Shown: positions 17,392 to 26,534, counted from the stretch's first letter. The stretch: 64,000 nt of DNA from CBDCFL01 sp965216135 (GCA_965216135.1 CBDCFL010000024.1:868001-932000); one strand, 5' to 3'. Numbers and translations are program-made. Notes: generated by a model from the sequence alone, not told the origin.

Positions 17392-17829
17392 TCAGACGGC
17401 CGGGGCCTGGCGCCGCGGCATATTTTGCTGCCAAAATTTGGCGATCCAGATGCCCGCCACCATTGCCGCGACAAAGATGAACACATCGGTGATACCGGTG
17501 CCAAGCGCCGGAATGGCCCCGCCGGGGCAAAAGCCCGCGATCCCCCAGCCAACGCCAAAGGCCGCTGATCCGCCGACAAGGCGTGCATCAATTAGGCGCG
17601 ATGTCGGCAGGTGAAAATTCGTTTCAAACACCGGCGACGGACGCCGGAACGCCACTCGATAGCCAACCAGCGCAACCGCCAGCGCACCGCCCATGACAAA
17701 GGCAAGACTCGGATCCCAAGTGCCGGCAATGTCAAAGAAGTTCAGCACTTTAGCGGGATTAGCCATGCCTGAGATTGAAATGCCGATGCCAAAGATCAGC
17801 CCAAAGAGATACGTGGTTATGATTTTCAT
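17392..17829 (-). CDS. YeeE/YedE (DUF6691) membrane protein, second half-transporter
   Basis: 145 aa, four predicted membrane segments. It has the family signatures GLIFGIGISISGMANPAKVLNF near the N-terminus and GWGIAGFCPGGAIP in the middle, with the conserved Cys of the CPGG motif that is linked to thiosulfate or sulfur-compound transport. It starts 1 bp after the end of its partner gene and ends 16 bp before the persulfide dioxygenase. The pair probably makes one functional channel. The transported species is not established from sequence. Confidence 0.88.
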   Translation of the reverse strand: MKIITTYLFGLIFGIGISISGMANPAKVLNFFDIAGTWDPSLAFVMGGALAVALVGYRVAFRRPSPVFETNFHLPTSRLIDARLVGGSAAFGVGWGIAGFCPGGAIPALGTGITDVFIFVAAMVAGIWIAKFWQQNMPRRQAPAV

Positions 17830-17830
17830 A

Positions 17831-18265
17831 TCATATCCCCCCGATCACATGCCTGATGACATAGACAGTGACAAATGACGCGGCCATGAAAACAACCGTC
17901 GCCACCACCGAGCGCGGGCTAAAGCGCGCGATGCCGCAAACGCCATGGCCACTGGTGCAGCCGTTGCCGAACGTCACCCCGATGCCGACGATGACACCAC
18001 CGATAATAATCGCAGCGGTTGAGATCGGTATCTGCACCAGGGGCATCTGCCCGGTTATAGCCAGAACCGCGAGCGGTCCGCTGATCATGCCCGCAATGAC
18101 AACGCCGCGCCACGCCCAATCGTCTGCGCTTTCCGGGACAATAAAGCCCGAGAGTATCCCGGTCGCCCCGAATACGCGGCCGCGAAAATACATCAACAGC
18201 GAGGCCGCAAGCCCGATCAGAAAGCCGCCACCCAATGACAGCCACGGTGTGAATTCAGTTTCCAT
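17831..18265 (-). CDS. YeeE/YedE membrane protein, first half-transporter
   Basis: 144 aa with about four membrane helices. The conserved GIGVTFGNGCTSGHGVCGI segment near residue 100 carries the Cys residues of the TsuA/YeeE family. It is the first gene of the run that continues with its DUF6691 partner and the persulfide dioxygenase. In related operons such pairs move reduced sulfur species across the inner membrane. The promoter should lie in 18266-18415, where I see no clear operator. Confidence 0.88.
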   Translation of the reverse strand: METEFTPWLSLGGGFLIGLAASLLMYFRGRVFGATGILSGFIVPESADDWAWRGVVIAGMISGPLAVLAITGQMPLVQIPISTAAIIIGGVIVGIGVTFGNGCTSGHGVCGIARFSPRSVVATVVFMAASFVTVYVIRHVIGGI

Positions 18266-18415
18266 TTGCTCCCCCGGTATCGCCGTTTCGGTGACGCTCG
18301 CACGTGGCTAGGTCGCCAAGCGCGCGCGCCATTAAAGTAAGTGCGAAATTGACAAAACCAAGCTATTCATATTTGACCGGTCACGTTATGCGCAGCGACC
18401 CGGTAATGCCGGATT

Positions 18416-19711
18416 TTACCGATCCTCGACATCCACATAATTGCGCTGCGCCGCGCCTGTGTAAAGCTGCCTCGGTCGACCGATCTTAAGCTCGGGGTCT
18501 TCGATCATCTCTTTCCACTGCGAAATCCAGCCGATTGTGCGCGAGACCGCAAATATTGGGGTGAACATCCCCATCGGAAAGCCCATCGCCTCAAGGATGA
18601 TGCCGGAGTAGAAATCGACATTCGGGAAAAGCTTTTTCTCAACGAAATATGGGTCTTCCAGGGCCTGTTTTTCAAGCTCCTTGGCCACCTGCAGGGTCGG
18701 GTTGTTTTCGATGCCCAACAGATCAAGCACTTCATCAGCCGATTGCTTCATGACCTTGGCGCGCGGGTCGAAGTTCTTGTAAACCCGGTGGCCAAATCCC
18801 ATCAGCCGGAACGGGTCATCCTTGTCTTTTGCCCGATCGATATACTGAGGGATCCTGTCAACACTGCCGATCTCGCGCAGCATTTCCAGGCACGCCTGGT
18901 TCGCCCCGCCATGGGCAGGCCCCCAAAGGCAAGCGATCCCGGCGGCGATACAGGCAAACGGGTTGGCCCCCGAAGATGAGGCCAGCCGCACGGTCGAAGT
19001 TGACGCATTCTGTTCATGATCAGCATGCAGCGTGAATATCCGGTCCATCGCCCGGCTGAGTATCGGATTTACCTCATATTCCTCGCACGGCACAGCAAAA
19101 CACATGCGCAAAAAGTTGGATGCATAATCCAGATCATTGCGTGGATAAACGAACGGCTGTCCAATTGAAAACTTATAGGCCATCGCCGCAATTGTCGGCA
19201 TTTTCGCGATCAGGCGGATCGAGGCCACCTCGCGCTGCCAGGGGTCGGATATATCGGTGGAATCATGGTAAAAGGCCGACACCGCACCAACTACGCCCAC
19301 CATCGTTGCCATCGGATGCGCATCGCGCCGGAAGCCACGGAAAAAATAGTGCATCTGCTCGTGGATCATCGTGTGGTTGGTCACCCGAAACTCAAAATCC
19401 TCCAGCTCCGCGCCGGTCGGCAATTCGCCGTAGAGCAACAGATAGCAGACCTCAAGAAAATGGCTTTTCTCGGCCAGTTCGCTAATGTCATAGCCACGGT
19501 GCAGCAGTTCACCCTTGTCGCCGTCAATAAAGGTGATGGCGCTGTCGCAGCTGGCCGTCGAGGTAAAGCCGGGATCATAAGTGAAAACGCCTGCCTGCGC
19601 GTAAAGTTTACGGATATCCACGACATCGGGGCCCGCCGTCGGTCTCAGAATGGGCAATTCGATATCCCGCCCGTTAATGCTCAGCGTGGCGGATTTATTG
19701 TCGTCAAGCAT
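18416..19711 (-). CDS. gltA: Citrate synthase, type II
   Basis: 431 aa, the usual length of the hexameric NADH-sensitive bacterial form. Active-site segments are visible: the central His region GPAHGGANQACLEML and FGHRVYKNFDPRAKVMK. The enzyme joins oxaloacetate and acetyl-CoA, the entry step of the citric acid cycle. Start MLDDNKSATLSING at 19711 fits the family. gltX lies 42 bp upstream in the same direction. Confidence 0.97.
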   Translation of the reverse strand: MLDDNKSATLSINGRDIELPILRPTAGPDVVDIRKLYAQAGVFTYDPGFTSTASCDSAITFIDGDKGELLHRGYDISELAEKSHFLEVCYLLLYGELPTGAELEDFEFRVTNHTMIHEQMHYFFRGFRRDAHPMATMVGVVGAVSAFYHDSTDISDPWQREVASIRLIAKMPTIAAMAYKFSIGQPFVYPRNDLDYASNFLRMCFAVPCEEYEVNPILSRAMDRIFTLHADHEQNASTSTVRLASSSGANPFACIAAGIACLWGPAHGGANQACLEMLREIGSVDRIPQYIDRAKDKDDPFRLMGFGHRVYKNFDPRAKVMKQSADEVLDLLGIENNPTLQVAKELEKQALEDPYFVEKKLFPNVDFYSGIILEAMGFPMGMFTPIFAVSRTIGWISQWKEMIEDPELKIGRPRQLYTGAAQRNYVDVEDR

Positions 19712-19752
19712 TGGCTATCCTCTGGTCAGGCCGCTCTGACGGCGGCGACATT

Positions 19753-21186
19753 TTAGTATGCGTCAGGGGCAATATTCCCCTGCACGTCGTTTAGCCGCGC
19801 CATAGTCTCGTCTCGACCCAGCACCAGCATCATGTCAAATACGCTGGGAGTGGCGGTTCGGCCCGCGAGCGCTGCTCGAATTGGTCCAGCGAGCTTACCA
19901 AATTTGATGCCATTAGCCTCGGATACCGATGCCGCAATGGCCTCAAGCGTGTTGCGGTCCCAGCTAGCATCTTGCAACTGCGGCGTCAATTGATTCAGTA
20001 TACCAATGGATACCGCATCCAGTTGCTGATGCGCTTTTTCGTCGTAACCAATCGGCCTTTTAGATAAGATAAATCTGGCTTTATCGACAAGTTGCAACAG
20101 GTTCTTCGTGCCGGATTTCAGGCAATACATGGCCCTGGTCAGGTCGCTCGCTTGGGCCGGGCTCAGCGCTCGGTGGCCAATCGCGGCAAATAGAGCCTCG
20201 ACTTCCGCGGTCAGGTCGGCATCCTCGCTCGCGGAGATATGCTGCCCGCAGATATGTTCCAGTTTTTTGGTATCAAACCGCGCCGCCGCTTTGCCGATAT
20301 TATCCAGATCAAACCAGTCGCGCGCCTGGTCATCGCTAAAAAACTCATCGTCGCCATGGCTCCAGCCAAGCCGCGCAAGGTAATTGCGCATACCGGCAGC
20401 AGGGTATCCCATCTGCTGGTATTCGCTGACGCTCGTTGCGCCATGTCGCTTGGACAATTTCTTGCCGTCCGGCCCATGGATCAGCGGGATATGCGCCCAA
20501 ACCGGTTCCTGCCAATCCATCGCCCGGTAAATCAGCAACTGGCGGGCTGCATTGGCCAGATGGTCATCGCCTCGGATCACATGTGTAACGCCCATGTCAT
20601 GATCATCGACAACTACGGCCAGCATATATGTGGGCGTACCGTCAGAACGTAAACAAATCATGTCATCAAGCTGGTCGTTCTTGATCACCACATCGCCCTG
20701 CACGGCGTCGTGGATCACTGTCTTTCCCTCGCGCGGCGCTTTGATGCGAACTGCATAAGGCGCATCGGGATGATTTGCCGGGTCAGTATCGCGCCAGGGC
20801 GAGCGGAACAGCGTTGACTGACCGGCTGCGCGCGCCTTGGCGCGAAAGTCTTCAATCTCTGCCTGTGTCGAGAAACACTTGTAGGCGTGCCCCGAGGCAA
20901 GCATCTGGTGGGCAACCTCAACATGCCTTGGCGCGCGGGTGACTTGGCTGACTGGCTCTCCGTCCCAATCCAGCCCCAGCCAGCGCAGCCCGGCCAGAAT
21001 CTTTTCCGTCGCTTCGTCGCTCGATCTGGCGCGATCAGTGTCCTCGATGCGAAGCAGAAACTGACCACCCCGCCCGCGCGCATAAAGCCAGTTGAACAGC
21101 GCCGTGCGCGCCGTTCCGATGTGCATATCCCCCGTTGGCGAGGGCGCAATTCGCGTGACAACAGGGGCCTCGGCCATCGGGTGCAT
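19753..21186 (-). CDS. gltX: Glutamate--tRNA ligase
   Basis: 477 aa class I aminoacyl-tRNA synthetase. The HIGH signature is in PSPTGDMHIGTARTALFNWLYAR and the KMSKS equivalent is KKLSKRHGA. The C-terminal anticodon-binding helical domain is present. It charges tRNA-Glu, and often tRNA-Gln in alphaproteobacteria. Starts at 21204, 21186 and 21177 are all in frame; 21186 is used because GAGAGG lies just upstream, though the distance is short. It is divergent from comEC. Confidence 0.95.
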   Translation of the reverse strand: MHPMAEAPVVTRIAPSPTGDMHIGTARTALFNWLYARGRGGQFLLRIEDTDRARSSDEATEKILAGLRWLGLDWDGEPVSQVTRAPRHVEVAHQMLASGHAYKCFSTQAEIEDFRAKARAAGQSTLFRSPWRDTDPANHPDAPYAVRIKAPREGKTVIHDAVQGDVVIKNDQLDDMICLRSDGTPTYMLAVVVDDHDMGVTHVIRGDDHLANAARQLLIYRAMDWQEPVWAHIPLIHGPDGKKLSKRHGATSVSEYQQMGYPAAGMRNYLARLGWSHGDDEFFSDDQARDWFDLDNIGKAAARFDTKKLEHICGQHISASEDADLTAEVEALFAAIGHRALSPAQASDLTRAMYCLKSGTKNLLQLVDKARFILSKRPIGYDEKAHQQLDAVSIGILNQLTPQLQDASWDRNTLEAIAASVSEANGIKFGKLAGPIRAALAGRTATPSVFDMMLVLGRDETMARLNDVQGNIAPDAY

Positions 21187-21253
21187 TAACCTCTCAGAAA
21201 CCATATGAGAAATAGCGTGGCGGTTGCATAGTCAATCAACCCAAGTAGGACAA

Positions 21254-23323
21254 GTGCGCCCGATTTTAAAGGATTTGCGCCTGGGCCTGGCCCCGCAGCG
21301 CGGACATCTGTCCGAATGGGTGCCCGTGTGTCTGGCGATTGGCATCGGCGCATACTTTTCCGTACGGTTTGAGCCGTCGCCTGCCCATTGGCTGGCACTG
21401 GTGGCGATATTGCTGATCTGTGCTGCGCTGGCGCGCCGGATCAGTGAAAACTGGCGCCCCCTGGCGGCGGCTGTGATCCTGGTGGGGCTGGGCGCATTGC
21501 TCGCCGGGTTTCGCGCGCATTATGTTGCCGGCCCGGTACTGAATTTTCGCTACTACGGGCCAATCGAAGGCCGGATCGTCCATATCGATCGCTCCGCATC
21601 AGATGCGGTGCGCCTTACGCTTGACCGCGTCGCGCTCAAACGGTTCGCACCTGGCCGCACGCCCCGGCGTGTCCGCGTCTCGATGCACGGCACGCAAGGG
21701 TTTATCGTGCCCGAACCGGGCTTGACGGTGATCTTGACGGGCCATCTGTCACCACCGCCCGGTCCGGTAGAGCCGGGCGGCTTTGATTTTCAACGCCAGG
21801 CCTGGTTCAAGCGGCTTGGCGCAATCGGCTACACCAGAACGCCGGTTCTGGCCCTGGTGCCCGCATCAAGCGGCAAGGCAGGTCTGAAGATTGCACGCCT
21901 GCGCCGACAGATAGCCGACAGGGTTCAGACAGCTTTGCCCGGCGATACCGGTGCCTTTGCGGCCGCCATCACCACCGGCGACAGAACCGCGATCAGCCGA
22001 GCTGTGCTGGAGCATCTGCGCGCGTCAAACCTTGCCCATCTGTTGGCCATATCGGGCCTGCATATGGGTCTGTTGACCGGCTTTGTATTCGCCGCGGTCA
22101 GATACGGATTGGCCTCAATCCCGCCGCTCGCCTTGCGGTGGCCGGTTCGAAAAATCGCAGCAATTTCAGCGCTGTTCTCGGGTGCGACTTACCTTGCACT
22201 GTCGGGCGGCAATGTCGCAACTGTGCGCGCCTTCATCATGGTCTCCGTCATGCTTGTTGCGGTGCTTTTGGATCGCCGCGCGGTGACGCTTCGCGCGGTG
22301 GTCGTTGCGGCCACGATCGTTCTTGTCTGGACCCCAGAAGCACTGATGACGCCCGGATTTCAGATGTCATTTGCCGCGACCACGGCTCTGGTCGCCGCAT
22401 TTGGCGCGCTACGCGGCGAAAGTTGGCAGCGCATTCCACGCTGGGTACGACCGGTTCTGGCGGTCTTCATTTCTTCGGCAATTGCAGGGGCCGCAACCGC
22501 ACCCGTCGCCGCCGCGCATTTCAACCGCATTGCCGACTATGGGCTGCTGGCGAATTTGCTCGCGGTGCCGGTGATGGGTCTGATCGTGATGCCCGCGGCT
22601 GTCTTGGCGGCGTTGTTGTCTGCAGCGGGCCTGGCCTGGATCGGGCTGGGTTTGATGGGCGTTGGGATTAATTGGATCCTTTTCGTTGCGCGCTTGGTTG
22701 CGGAATTGCCGGGCGCGCGCACCTATGTCCCTGCGCCGCCCGAGCAGGTGCTGCCGCTCATCGCGCTCGGGGCATTGTTTTTAATTTTGTGGCGCGCGAC
22801 GGTTTTGTGGCGTGCGGTTGGGATTGCCCCAATCGCTCTTGGCTTTGTCCTTTGGGCAGCCGCCGAGCGTCCTCCTGTTCTGATTTCCGAAACCGGTGGC
22901 CTTGTCGGCCTGCTAACCAGTCAGGGCCGCGCCGTGGGCAAAGCAAAAGGCGAGGGGTTCGCCGCCAAAAGCTGGCTGGAAAACGTTGGCGACGCAGCCG
23001 ATCAGAAAGCCGCTTTCGTGCGCGAGGGTATGAGCGGCAAGTCCGGCCGGCGGGTATTTCAGCTCGGAAATATCCGGGTGACCCATTTGACCGGCCGCGG
23101 TGCCGGTGAAAAAGCCGTGCATGAATGCATGAGCGCCGATGTGGTGATTGCTTCGGCCAAGGTGCCGGATGCCGCCGGGCCTTGCCTGATGATCGACGCC
23201 GGCAAACTGCGCGCGATTGGCGCGGCCATATTAACCGAAAAGGCAGGCCAGCCCGTGGTCGAGGGCGCTTTGCAAAACGCCGGCGCACGTCGTTGGAACA
23301 GCCCGATAGTGCGTGCGCGATAA
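21254..23323 (+). CDS. comEC: ComEC/Rec2-family DNA-uptake channel protein
   Basis: About 689 aa. It has an N-terminal DUF4131-type region, the competence domain with many membrane helices and the motif HLLAISGLHMGLLTG near residue 270, and a soluble C-terminal region. The C-terminal region is shorter than the full metallo-beta-lactamase domain of Bacillus ComEC, as is common in alphaproteobacteria. The protein forms the inner-membrane pore for single-stranded DNA uptake and is also needed by recipients of gene transfer agents in Rhodobacter. GTG at 21254 behind AGGA is the preferred start; the longer frame begins with TTG at 21224. Confidence 0.88.
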   Translation: MRPILKDLRLGLAPQRGHLSEWVPVCLAIGIGAYFSVRFEPSPAHWLALVAILLICAALARRISENWRPLAAAVILVGLGALLAGFRAHYVAGPVLNFRYYGPIEGRIVHIDRSASDAVRLTLDRVALKRFAPGRTPRRVRVSMHGTQGFIVPEPGLTVILTGHLSPPPGPVEPGGFDFQRQAWFKRLGAIGYTRTPVLALVPASSGKAGLKIARLRRQIADRVQTALPGDTGAFAAAITTGDRTAISRAVLEHLRASNLAHLLAISGLHMGLLTGFVFAAVRYGLASIPPLALRWPVRKIAAISALFSGATYLALSGGNVATVRAFIMVSVMLVAVLLDRRAVTLRAVVVAATIVLVWTPEALMTPGFQMSFAATTALVAAFGALRGESWQRIPRWVRPVLAVFISSAIAGAATAPVAAAHFNRIADYGLLANLLAVPVMGLIVMPAAVLAALLSAAGLAWIGLGLMGVGINWILFVARLVAELPGARTYVPAPPEQVLPLIALGALFLILWRATVLWRAVGIAPIALGFVLWAAAERPPVLISETGGLVGLLTSQGRAVGKAKGEGFAAKSWLENVGDAADQKAAFVREGMSGKSGRRVFQLGNIRVTHLTGRGAGEKAVHECMSADVVIASAKVPDAAGPCLMIDAGKLRAIGAAILTEKAGQPVVEGALQNAGARRWNSPIVRAR

Positions 23324-23459
23324 GCGGATTTCCGGGCCGCCCGCGGACAGTGATAATGTGCTTCGCGCCCAGATTTTCGGCTGGCAGCCGGCAATCCGGC
23401 TATGGCCTTTACAAATTCGCTGGGGTATCTGCCGCTGACAGATACGAGAAGATGCGAAG

Positions 23460-24578
23460 ATGACATTTGAAAAACCTGGCCCGGTTGAAGAAAACTGGCG
23501 CGACGCGGTTTCGGCCATCGACGAGGTAATCGACGATGCGCGCAACGGCCGGATGTTCATTCTCGTAGATCACGAAGATCGCGAAAACGAAGGTGATCTG
23601 GTGATACCCGCACAAATGGCCACCCCGGACGCGATAAACTTCATGGCCACTTTCGGGCGCGGGCTGATCTGCCTGTCGCTGCCGGGCGACCGTATTGACG
23701 CGCTCGGCCTGCCGCTCATGTCATCGTATAATTCCTCGCGCCACGAAACCGCCTTTACCGTCTCGATTGAGGCGCGCGAGGGCGTGACAACCGGCATTTC
23801 CGCCCATGACCGGGCACATACAGTGGCGGTGGCCATCGATAGTGCCGCCACCGGTGCCGACATCGCAACACCCGGCCACGTCTTTCCGCTGCGTGCGAAA
23901 ATGGGTGGAGTTCTGGTTCGCGCTGGCCATACCGAGGCGGCCGTCGATATTGCACGCCTTGCCGGGCTGAACCCATCCAGCGTGATCTGCGAGATCATGA
24001 ACGAAGACGGCACCATGGCGCGCCTGCCCGATCTGGTCGCTTTTGCCCAGCGTCATAACCTGAAGATCGGAACCATTTCCGATCTGATCGCTTACCGCCG
24101 CCGCCACGACAATCTGGTGCGCGAGCAGAGCCAACAGGCCGTCACATCGGCCTTTGGTGGCGACTGGAACATGCGGATTTTTGCCGACGAAACCCATGGC
24201 GCCGAACACATCGTCCTGACCAAGGGCGACATCGCCACGGACGCGCCGGTTCTGGTGCGCATGCACGCCCATGATACACTGAGGGACGCGCTTGGAATTG
24301 GGCGCCTGTCGTCCGATCTCGAAAACGCCATGCGGGTTATTGGTGCCGAGGGCAGAGGCGTCGTCGTGCTATTGCGCGACACACATATGAAACTGGTGAC
24401 CGAAGGCGAGGTGTCGCCGCAAACGTTGCGCCAATACGGGTTAGGCGCGCAAATCCTGGCAGCACTCGGACTATCGCGCCTGATACTTCTGTCAAATTCG
24501 CCCACGCCCAAGGTCATCGGGCTTGAGGCTTATGGACTTTCCATCGAAGCGACCCAGCCCATTCCCAGGGGGCCATAG
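23460..24578 (+). CDS. ribB: 3,4-dihydroxy-2-butanone 4-phosphate synthase with inactive GTP cyclohydrolase II-like domain
   Basis: 372 aa. The N-terminal RibB domain is complete: DHEDRENEGDLVIPA, the acidic metal site, and HTEAAVDIARLAGL. The C-terminal half resembles GTP cyclohydrolase II (YGLGAQILAALGLSRLILLSN), but the zinc-binding cysteines expected after VRMHAHDTL are missing, so it probably has no RibA activity. Such RibBA-like proteins with one dead half are common in alphaproteobacteria. It makes the four-carbon precursor of riboflavin. ribH starts 3 bp after its stop. Confidence 0.93.
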   Translation: MTFEKPGPVEENWRDAVSAIDEVIDDARNGRMFILVDHEDRENEGDLVIPAQMATPDAINFMATFGRGLICLSLPGDRIDALGLPLMSSYNSSRHETAFTVSIEAREGVTTGISAHDRAHTVAVAIDSAATGADIATPGHVFPLRAKMGGVLVRAGHTEAAVDIARLAGLNPSSVICEIMNEDGTMARLPDLVAFAQRHNLKIGTISDLIAYRRRHDNLVREQSQQAVTSAFGGDWNMRIFADETHGAEHIVLTKGDIATDAPVLVRMHAHDTLRDALGIGRLSSDLENAMRVIGAEGRGVVVLLRDTHMKLVTEGEVSPQTLRQYGLGAQILAALGLSRLILLSNSPTPKVIGLEAYGLSIEATQPIPRGP

Positions 24579-24581
24579 GCA

Positions 24582-25112
24582 ATGGTCGCCACGCCCGAGC
24601 AAAACGACTTGCCGCTGCCCGCGTTCAACAAACCGGTCAAGGTGTTAATGGTAGTCGCGCCATTTTACCGCCAGATCGCCGATAGACTGGTCGAAGGCGC
24701 GCGCGAGGCTCTGGAAAAGGCGGGGGCGGCCCACGAATTGGCCGAAGTTCCAGGTGCGCTCGAAGTGCCGGTCGCAATCGGCATCGCCGAGCGCGACAGC
24801 AATTTCGATGGATATGTCGCTCTGGGCTGCGTCATCCGCGGCGCCACAACACATTACGAAACTGTTTGCGCAGATAGTTCCCGGGCATTGATGAATTTGG
24901 GCCTGCAGGGCCTGTGCATTGGCAACGGCATTTTGACCGTCGAGAACATCGGCCAGGCCGAGGAACGCGCCGATCCAGCGCGATTGAACAAAGGTGGCGG
25001 CGCGGCGGCGGCGGCATTGCACCTGATTGCCCTGTCGCGGCGCTGGCGTGGCGCCAGGATGGGCGCGGGATTTCATCCAGGATCATTCGACGTGGCTGGG
25101 TCCGGTTCCTGA
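24582..25112 (+). CDS. ribH: 6,7-dimethyl-8-ribityllumazine synthase
   Basis: 176 aa. The family motifs are KVLMVVAPFYRQIADRLVEGA at the start, VPGALEVPVAIG, and GCVIRGATTHYETVC with the catalytic His. It condenses the RibB product with the pyrimidine intermediate to make lumazine, which riboflavin synthase uses. The C-terminal tail beyond RRWRG is slightly long but typical of Rhodobacterales homologues. It is tightly spaced between ribB and nusB, suggesting one ribB-ribH-nusB transcript. Confidence 0.95.
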   Translation: MVATPEQNDLPLPAFNKPVKVLMVVAPFYRQIADRLVEGAREALEKAGAAHELAEVPGALEVPVAIGIAERDSNFDGYVALGCVIRGATTHYETVCADSSRALMNLGLQGLCIGNGILTVENIGQAEERADPARLNKGGGAAAAALHLIALSRRWRGARMGAGFHPGSFDVAGSGS

Positions 25113-25114
25113 TC

Positions 25115-25594
25115 ATGGCCAGCAGATCTGGCAATCGGCAATCAAGATCGGCCACGCGCCTTTATGCGGTCCAGGCGCTCTTTCAGATGGAGGCCAGCGC
25201 GCAATCGCTTGATCACGTTGTCCAGGAGTTCAAAGACCACCGTTTTGGTGCCGATCTGGGTGGCGGCGAGCTTGTCGAAGGTGATCCGGAATTCTTTCAG
25301 CAAATCATGGAGGATGCCGTCAATTACCAGGCCGCCATCGACCAGCTGACCGATCGCGCGCTGGTGGCGAAATGGCCGATTGCCCGCATCGATCCGACCC
25401 TGCGCGCGCTTTTTCGCGCCGCGGGTGCGGAACTTGAGGACGGCGCGACGCCGCCCAAGGTTGTCATCTCTCAATATGTGGACATCGCCGACGCTTTTTT
25501 TGCGCAGGGCAAGGAAGCGAAATTCGTCAATGCGGTCCTGGATCACATGGCGCGCGAGCGGCGCGCGGAATGTTTTGAAGCAAACGCGCCCTAG
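25115..25594 (+). CDS. nusB: Transcription antitermination factor NusB
   Basis: 159 aa all-helical protein. It has the arginine-rich N-terminus (MASRSGNRQSRSATRLYAVQ ALFQM) that contacts boxA RNA, and the C-terminal segments VISQYVDIADAFF and VNAVLDHMAR. NusB with NusE binds boxA and supports processive rRNA transcription. The start is 2 bp after the ribH stop. A longer frame from 24914 overlaps ribH and is not used. Co-location with ribH is widespread in bacteria. Confidence 0.95.
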   Translation: MASRSGNRQSRSATRLYAVQALFQMEASAQSLDHVVQEFKDHRFGADLGGGELVEGDPEFFQQIMEDAVNYQAAIDQLTDRALVAKWPIARIDPTLRALFRAAGAELEDGATPPKVVISQYVDIADAFFAQGKEAKFVNAVLDHMARERRAECFEANAP

Positions 25595-25600
25595 CAATTT

Positions 25601-25725
25601 GGTGGCGGACCGCCCGCTCCGTGCGGGCACGTAAATTCCCGAGGACCTGAGCTAACAGGTGGGCACCAGATAACCGGACCACGATCCGGACAGAGCCAGC
25701 TCCCTCGGATTTGAGTAAGGCCACC
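25601..25725. other. Structured intergenic element with nested stems, possible RNA
   Basis: GGTGGC (25601-25606) pairs with GCCACC (25720-25725) and closes the element. Inside are a hairpin GCCCGC/GCGGGC (25612-25628) and a long stem AAAT-TC-CCGAGG (25633-25644) with CCTCGG-ATTT (25703-25712). The tip holds CCGGA/TCCGG (25674-25689) and either ACCTG/CAGGT (25645-25660) or the alternative GAGCT/AGCTC (25649-25653 with 25698-25702). No coding sequence explains it. It does not match the conserved cores of RNase P RNA, SRP RNA, tmRNA or a common riboswitch that I can check by eye. Strand is unknown. Confidence 0.35.
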
Positions 25726-25832
25726 GGAATTGGGCCAATCACAAAAGGGGCAGTACCGCCAGCGCCATAAGTAATGTGCGACCTGACGCACGGCAAGGCC
25801 CGACATGCCAGAGCCCGTCGCGCTTTACATTT

Positions 25833-25847
25833 GTTCTTCTTTTGTTC
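25833..25847. promoter_or_regulatory. LexA (SOS) box upstream of mmcB
   Basis: GTTC-N7-GTTC, the direct-repeat SOS operator of alphaproteobacteria, ends 13 bp before the mmcB start codon. The match is exact, including the 7-bp spacing. In Caulobacter mmcB is known to be SOS-regulated, which supports the site. Confidence 0.8.
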
Positions 25848-25860
25848 AAAAATCACCGCC

Positions 25861-26331
25861 ATGACCGTGACCAATGGAATGACGAAACTGCAGCCGGGCC
25901 AATTGCTTGCCCGCGGTGTGTGTCGTCATTTGCCGGACCATGACTATTTTGGACTTGAAGAGTTCGTGCCCGAGCGCGGCAAGCGCGTGGACGTCATTGC
26001 GCTTGGACGCAAAGGCGAAATATGGGTGATCGAATGCAAATCCAGTCGCGTTGATTTCCAGTCAGATACCAAATGGGATGGTTATCTTGAATGGTGTGAC
26101 CGGTATTTTTGGGCCGTTGATGAGGACTTTCCAACCGAACTTTTGCCTCAGGGCAGCGGGCTGATCGTGGCCGATGGCTATAATGCTGAAATCGTCAGAA
26201 TGGGGCCGGAAACCAAATTGTCAGCGGCGCGGCGTAAGGTATTGATCCGAAAAATTGCCCGAACCGCGATGCAAAGGCTGCAGGGTTGGCGGGATCCCGG
26301 CGTTGCCGTGCTGCGTGAACCGCAAGAGTAA
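25861..26331 (+). CDS. mmcB: MmcB-family DNA repair protein (PD-(D/E)XK nuclease fold)
   Basis: 156 aa. The nuclease-like core is RVDVIALGRKGEIWVIECKSS, with the E-x-K metal-site pattern, followed by DFQSDTKWDGYLEWCDRYFWAV. MmcB contributes to mitomycin C resistance in Caulobacter; its catalytic activity is not proven. ATG at 25861 is chosen because the SOS box lies just upstream; ATG at 25879 is a possible alternative. It should be induced by DNA damage through LexA. Confidence 0.88.
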   Translation: MTVTNGMTKLQPGQLLARGVCRHLPDHDYFGLEEFVPERGKRVDVIALGRKGEIWVIECKSSRVDFQSDTKWDGYLEWCDRYFWAVDEDFPTELLPQGSGLIVADGYNAEIVRMGPETKLSAARRKVLIRKIARTAMQRLQGWRDPGVAVLREPQE

Positions 26332-26339
26332 AAACCGCG

Positions 26340-26534
26340 TTACCCCTTGCGTGCAACCCTTGCCCGCAGAGCCGCGGCGCGAATTTCTTCGGCAATCTCG
26401 TCGGCCTCGTCTGGGTTGAAATCCATGGGAATCTCAACCCCGTCCCCGGTCGAAACGAAAAGGCGAACCATCCCCTGATCGGTCGGTCCGATCTGAAAAT
26501 TCGCTTCAATGTCACGCTCGCTGTCGATACCCAT
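26340..26534 (-). CDS. Small conserved protein, DUF6324 type
   Basis: 64 aa acidic protein: MGIDSERDIEANFQIGPTDQ then GMVRLFV, a beta-rich half, and an Asp/Glu-rich C-terminal helix (MDFNPDEADEIAEEIRAAA). It resembles the DUF6324 family of Rhodobacterales, of unknown function. ATG at 26534 is used; the longer reading from 26654 adds a non-conserved N-terminus. It converges on mmcB with an 8-bp gap. Confidence 0.75.
   Translation of the reverse strand: MGIDSERDIEANFQIGPTDQGMVRLFVSTGDGVEIPMDFNPDEADEIAEEIRAAALRARVARKG

Noticed and set aside
24914..25114. N-terminally extended NusB
   Set aside because: The extension overlaps ribH and is not related to NusB; the ATG at 25115 gives the family start.
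25670..25700. Glycine riboswitch, because of GGACAGAG
   Set aside because: The other conserved parts of the aptamer are missing, and no glycine-related gene follows.
25591..25806. 71-residue minus-strand frame with CPFC and further cysteines
   Set aside because: It coincides with the nested-stem element, has no recognisable zinc-finger spacing and no ribosome-binding site; the cysteines probably come from the GC-rich stems.
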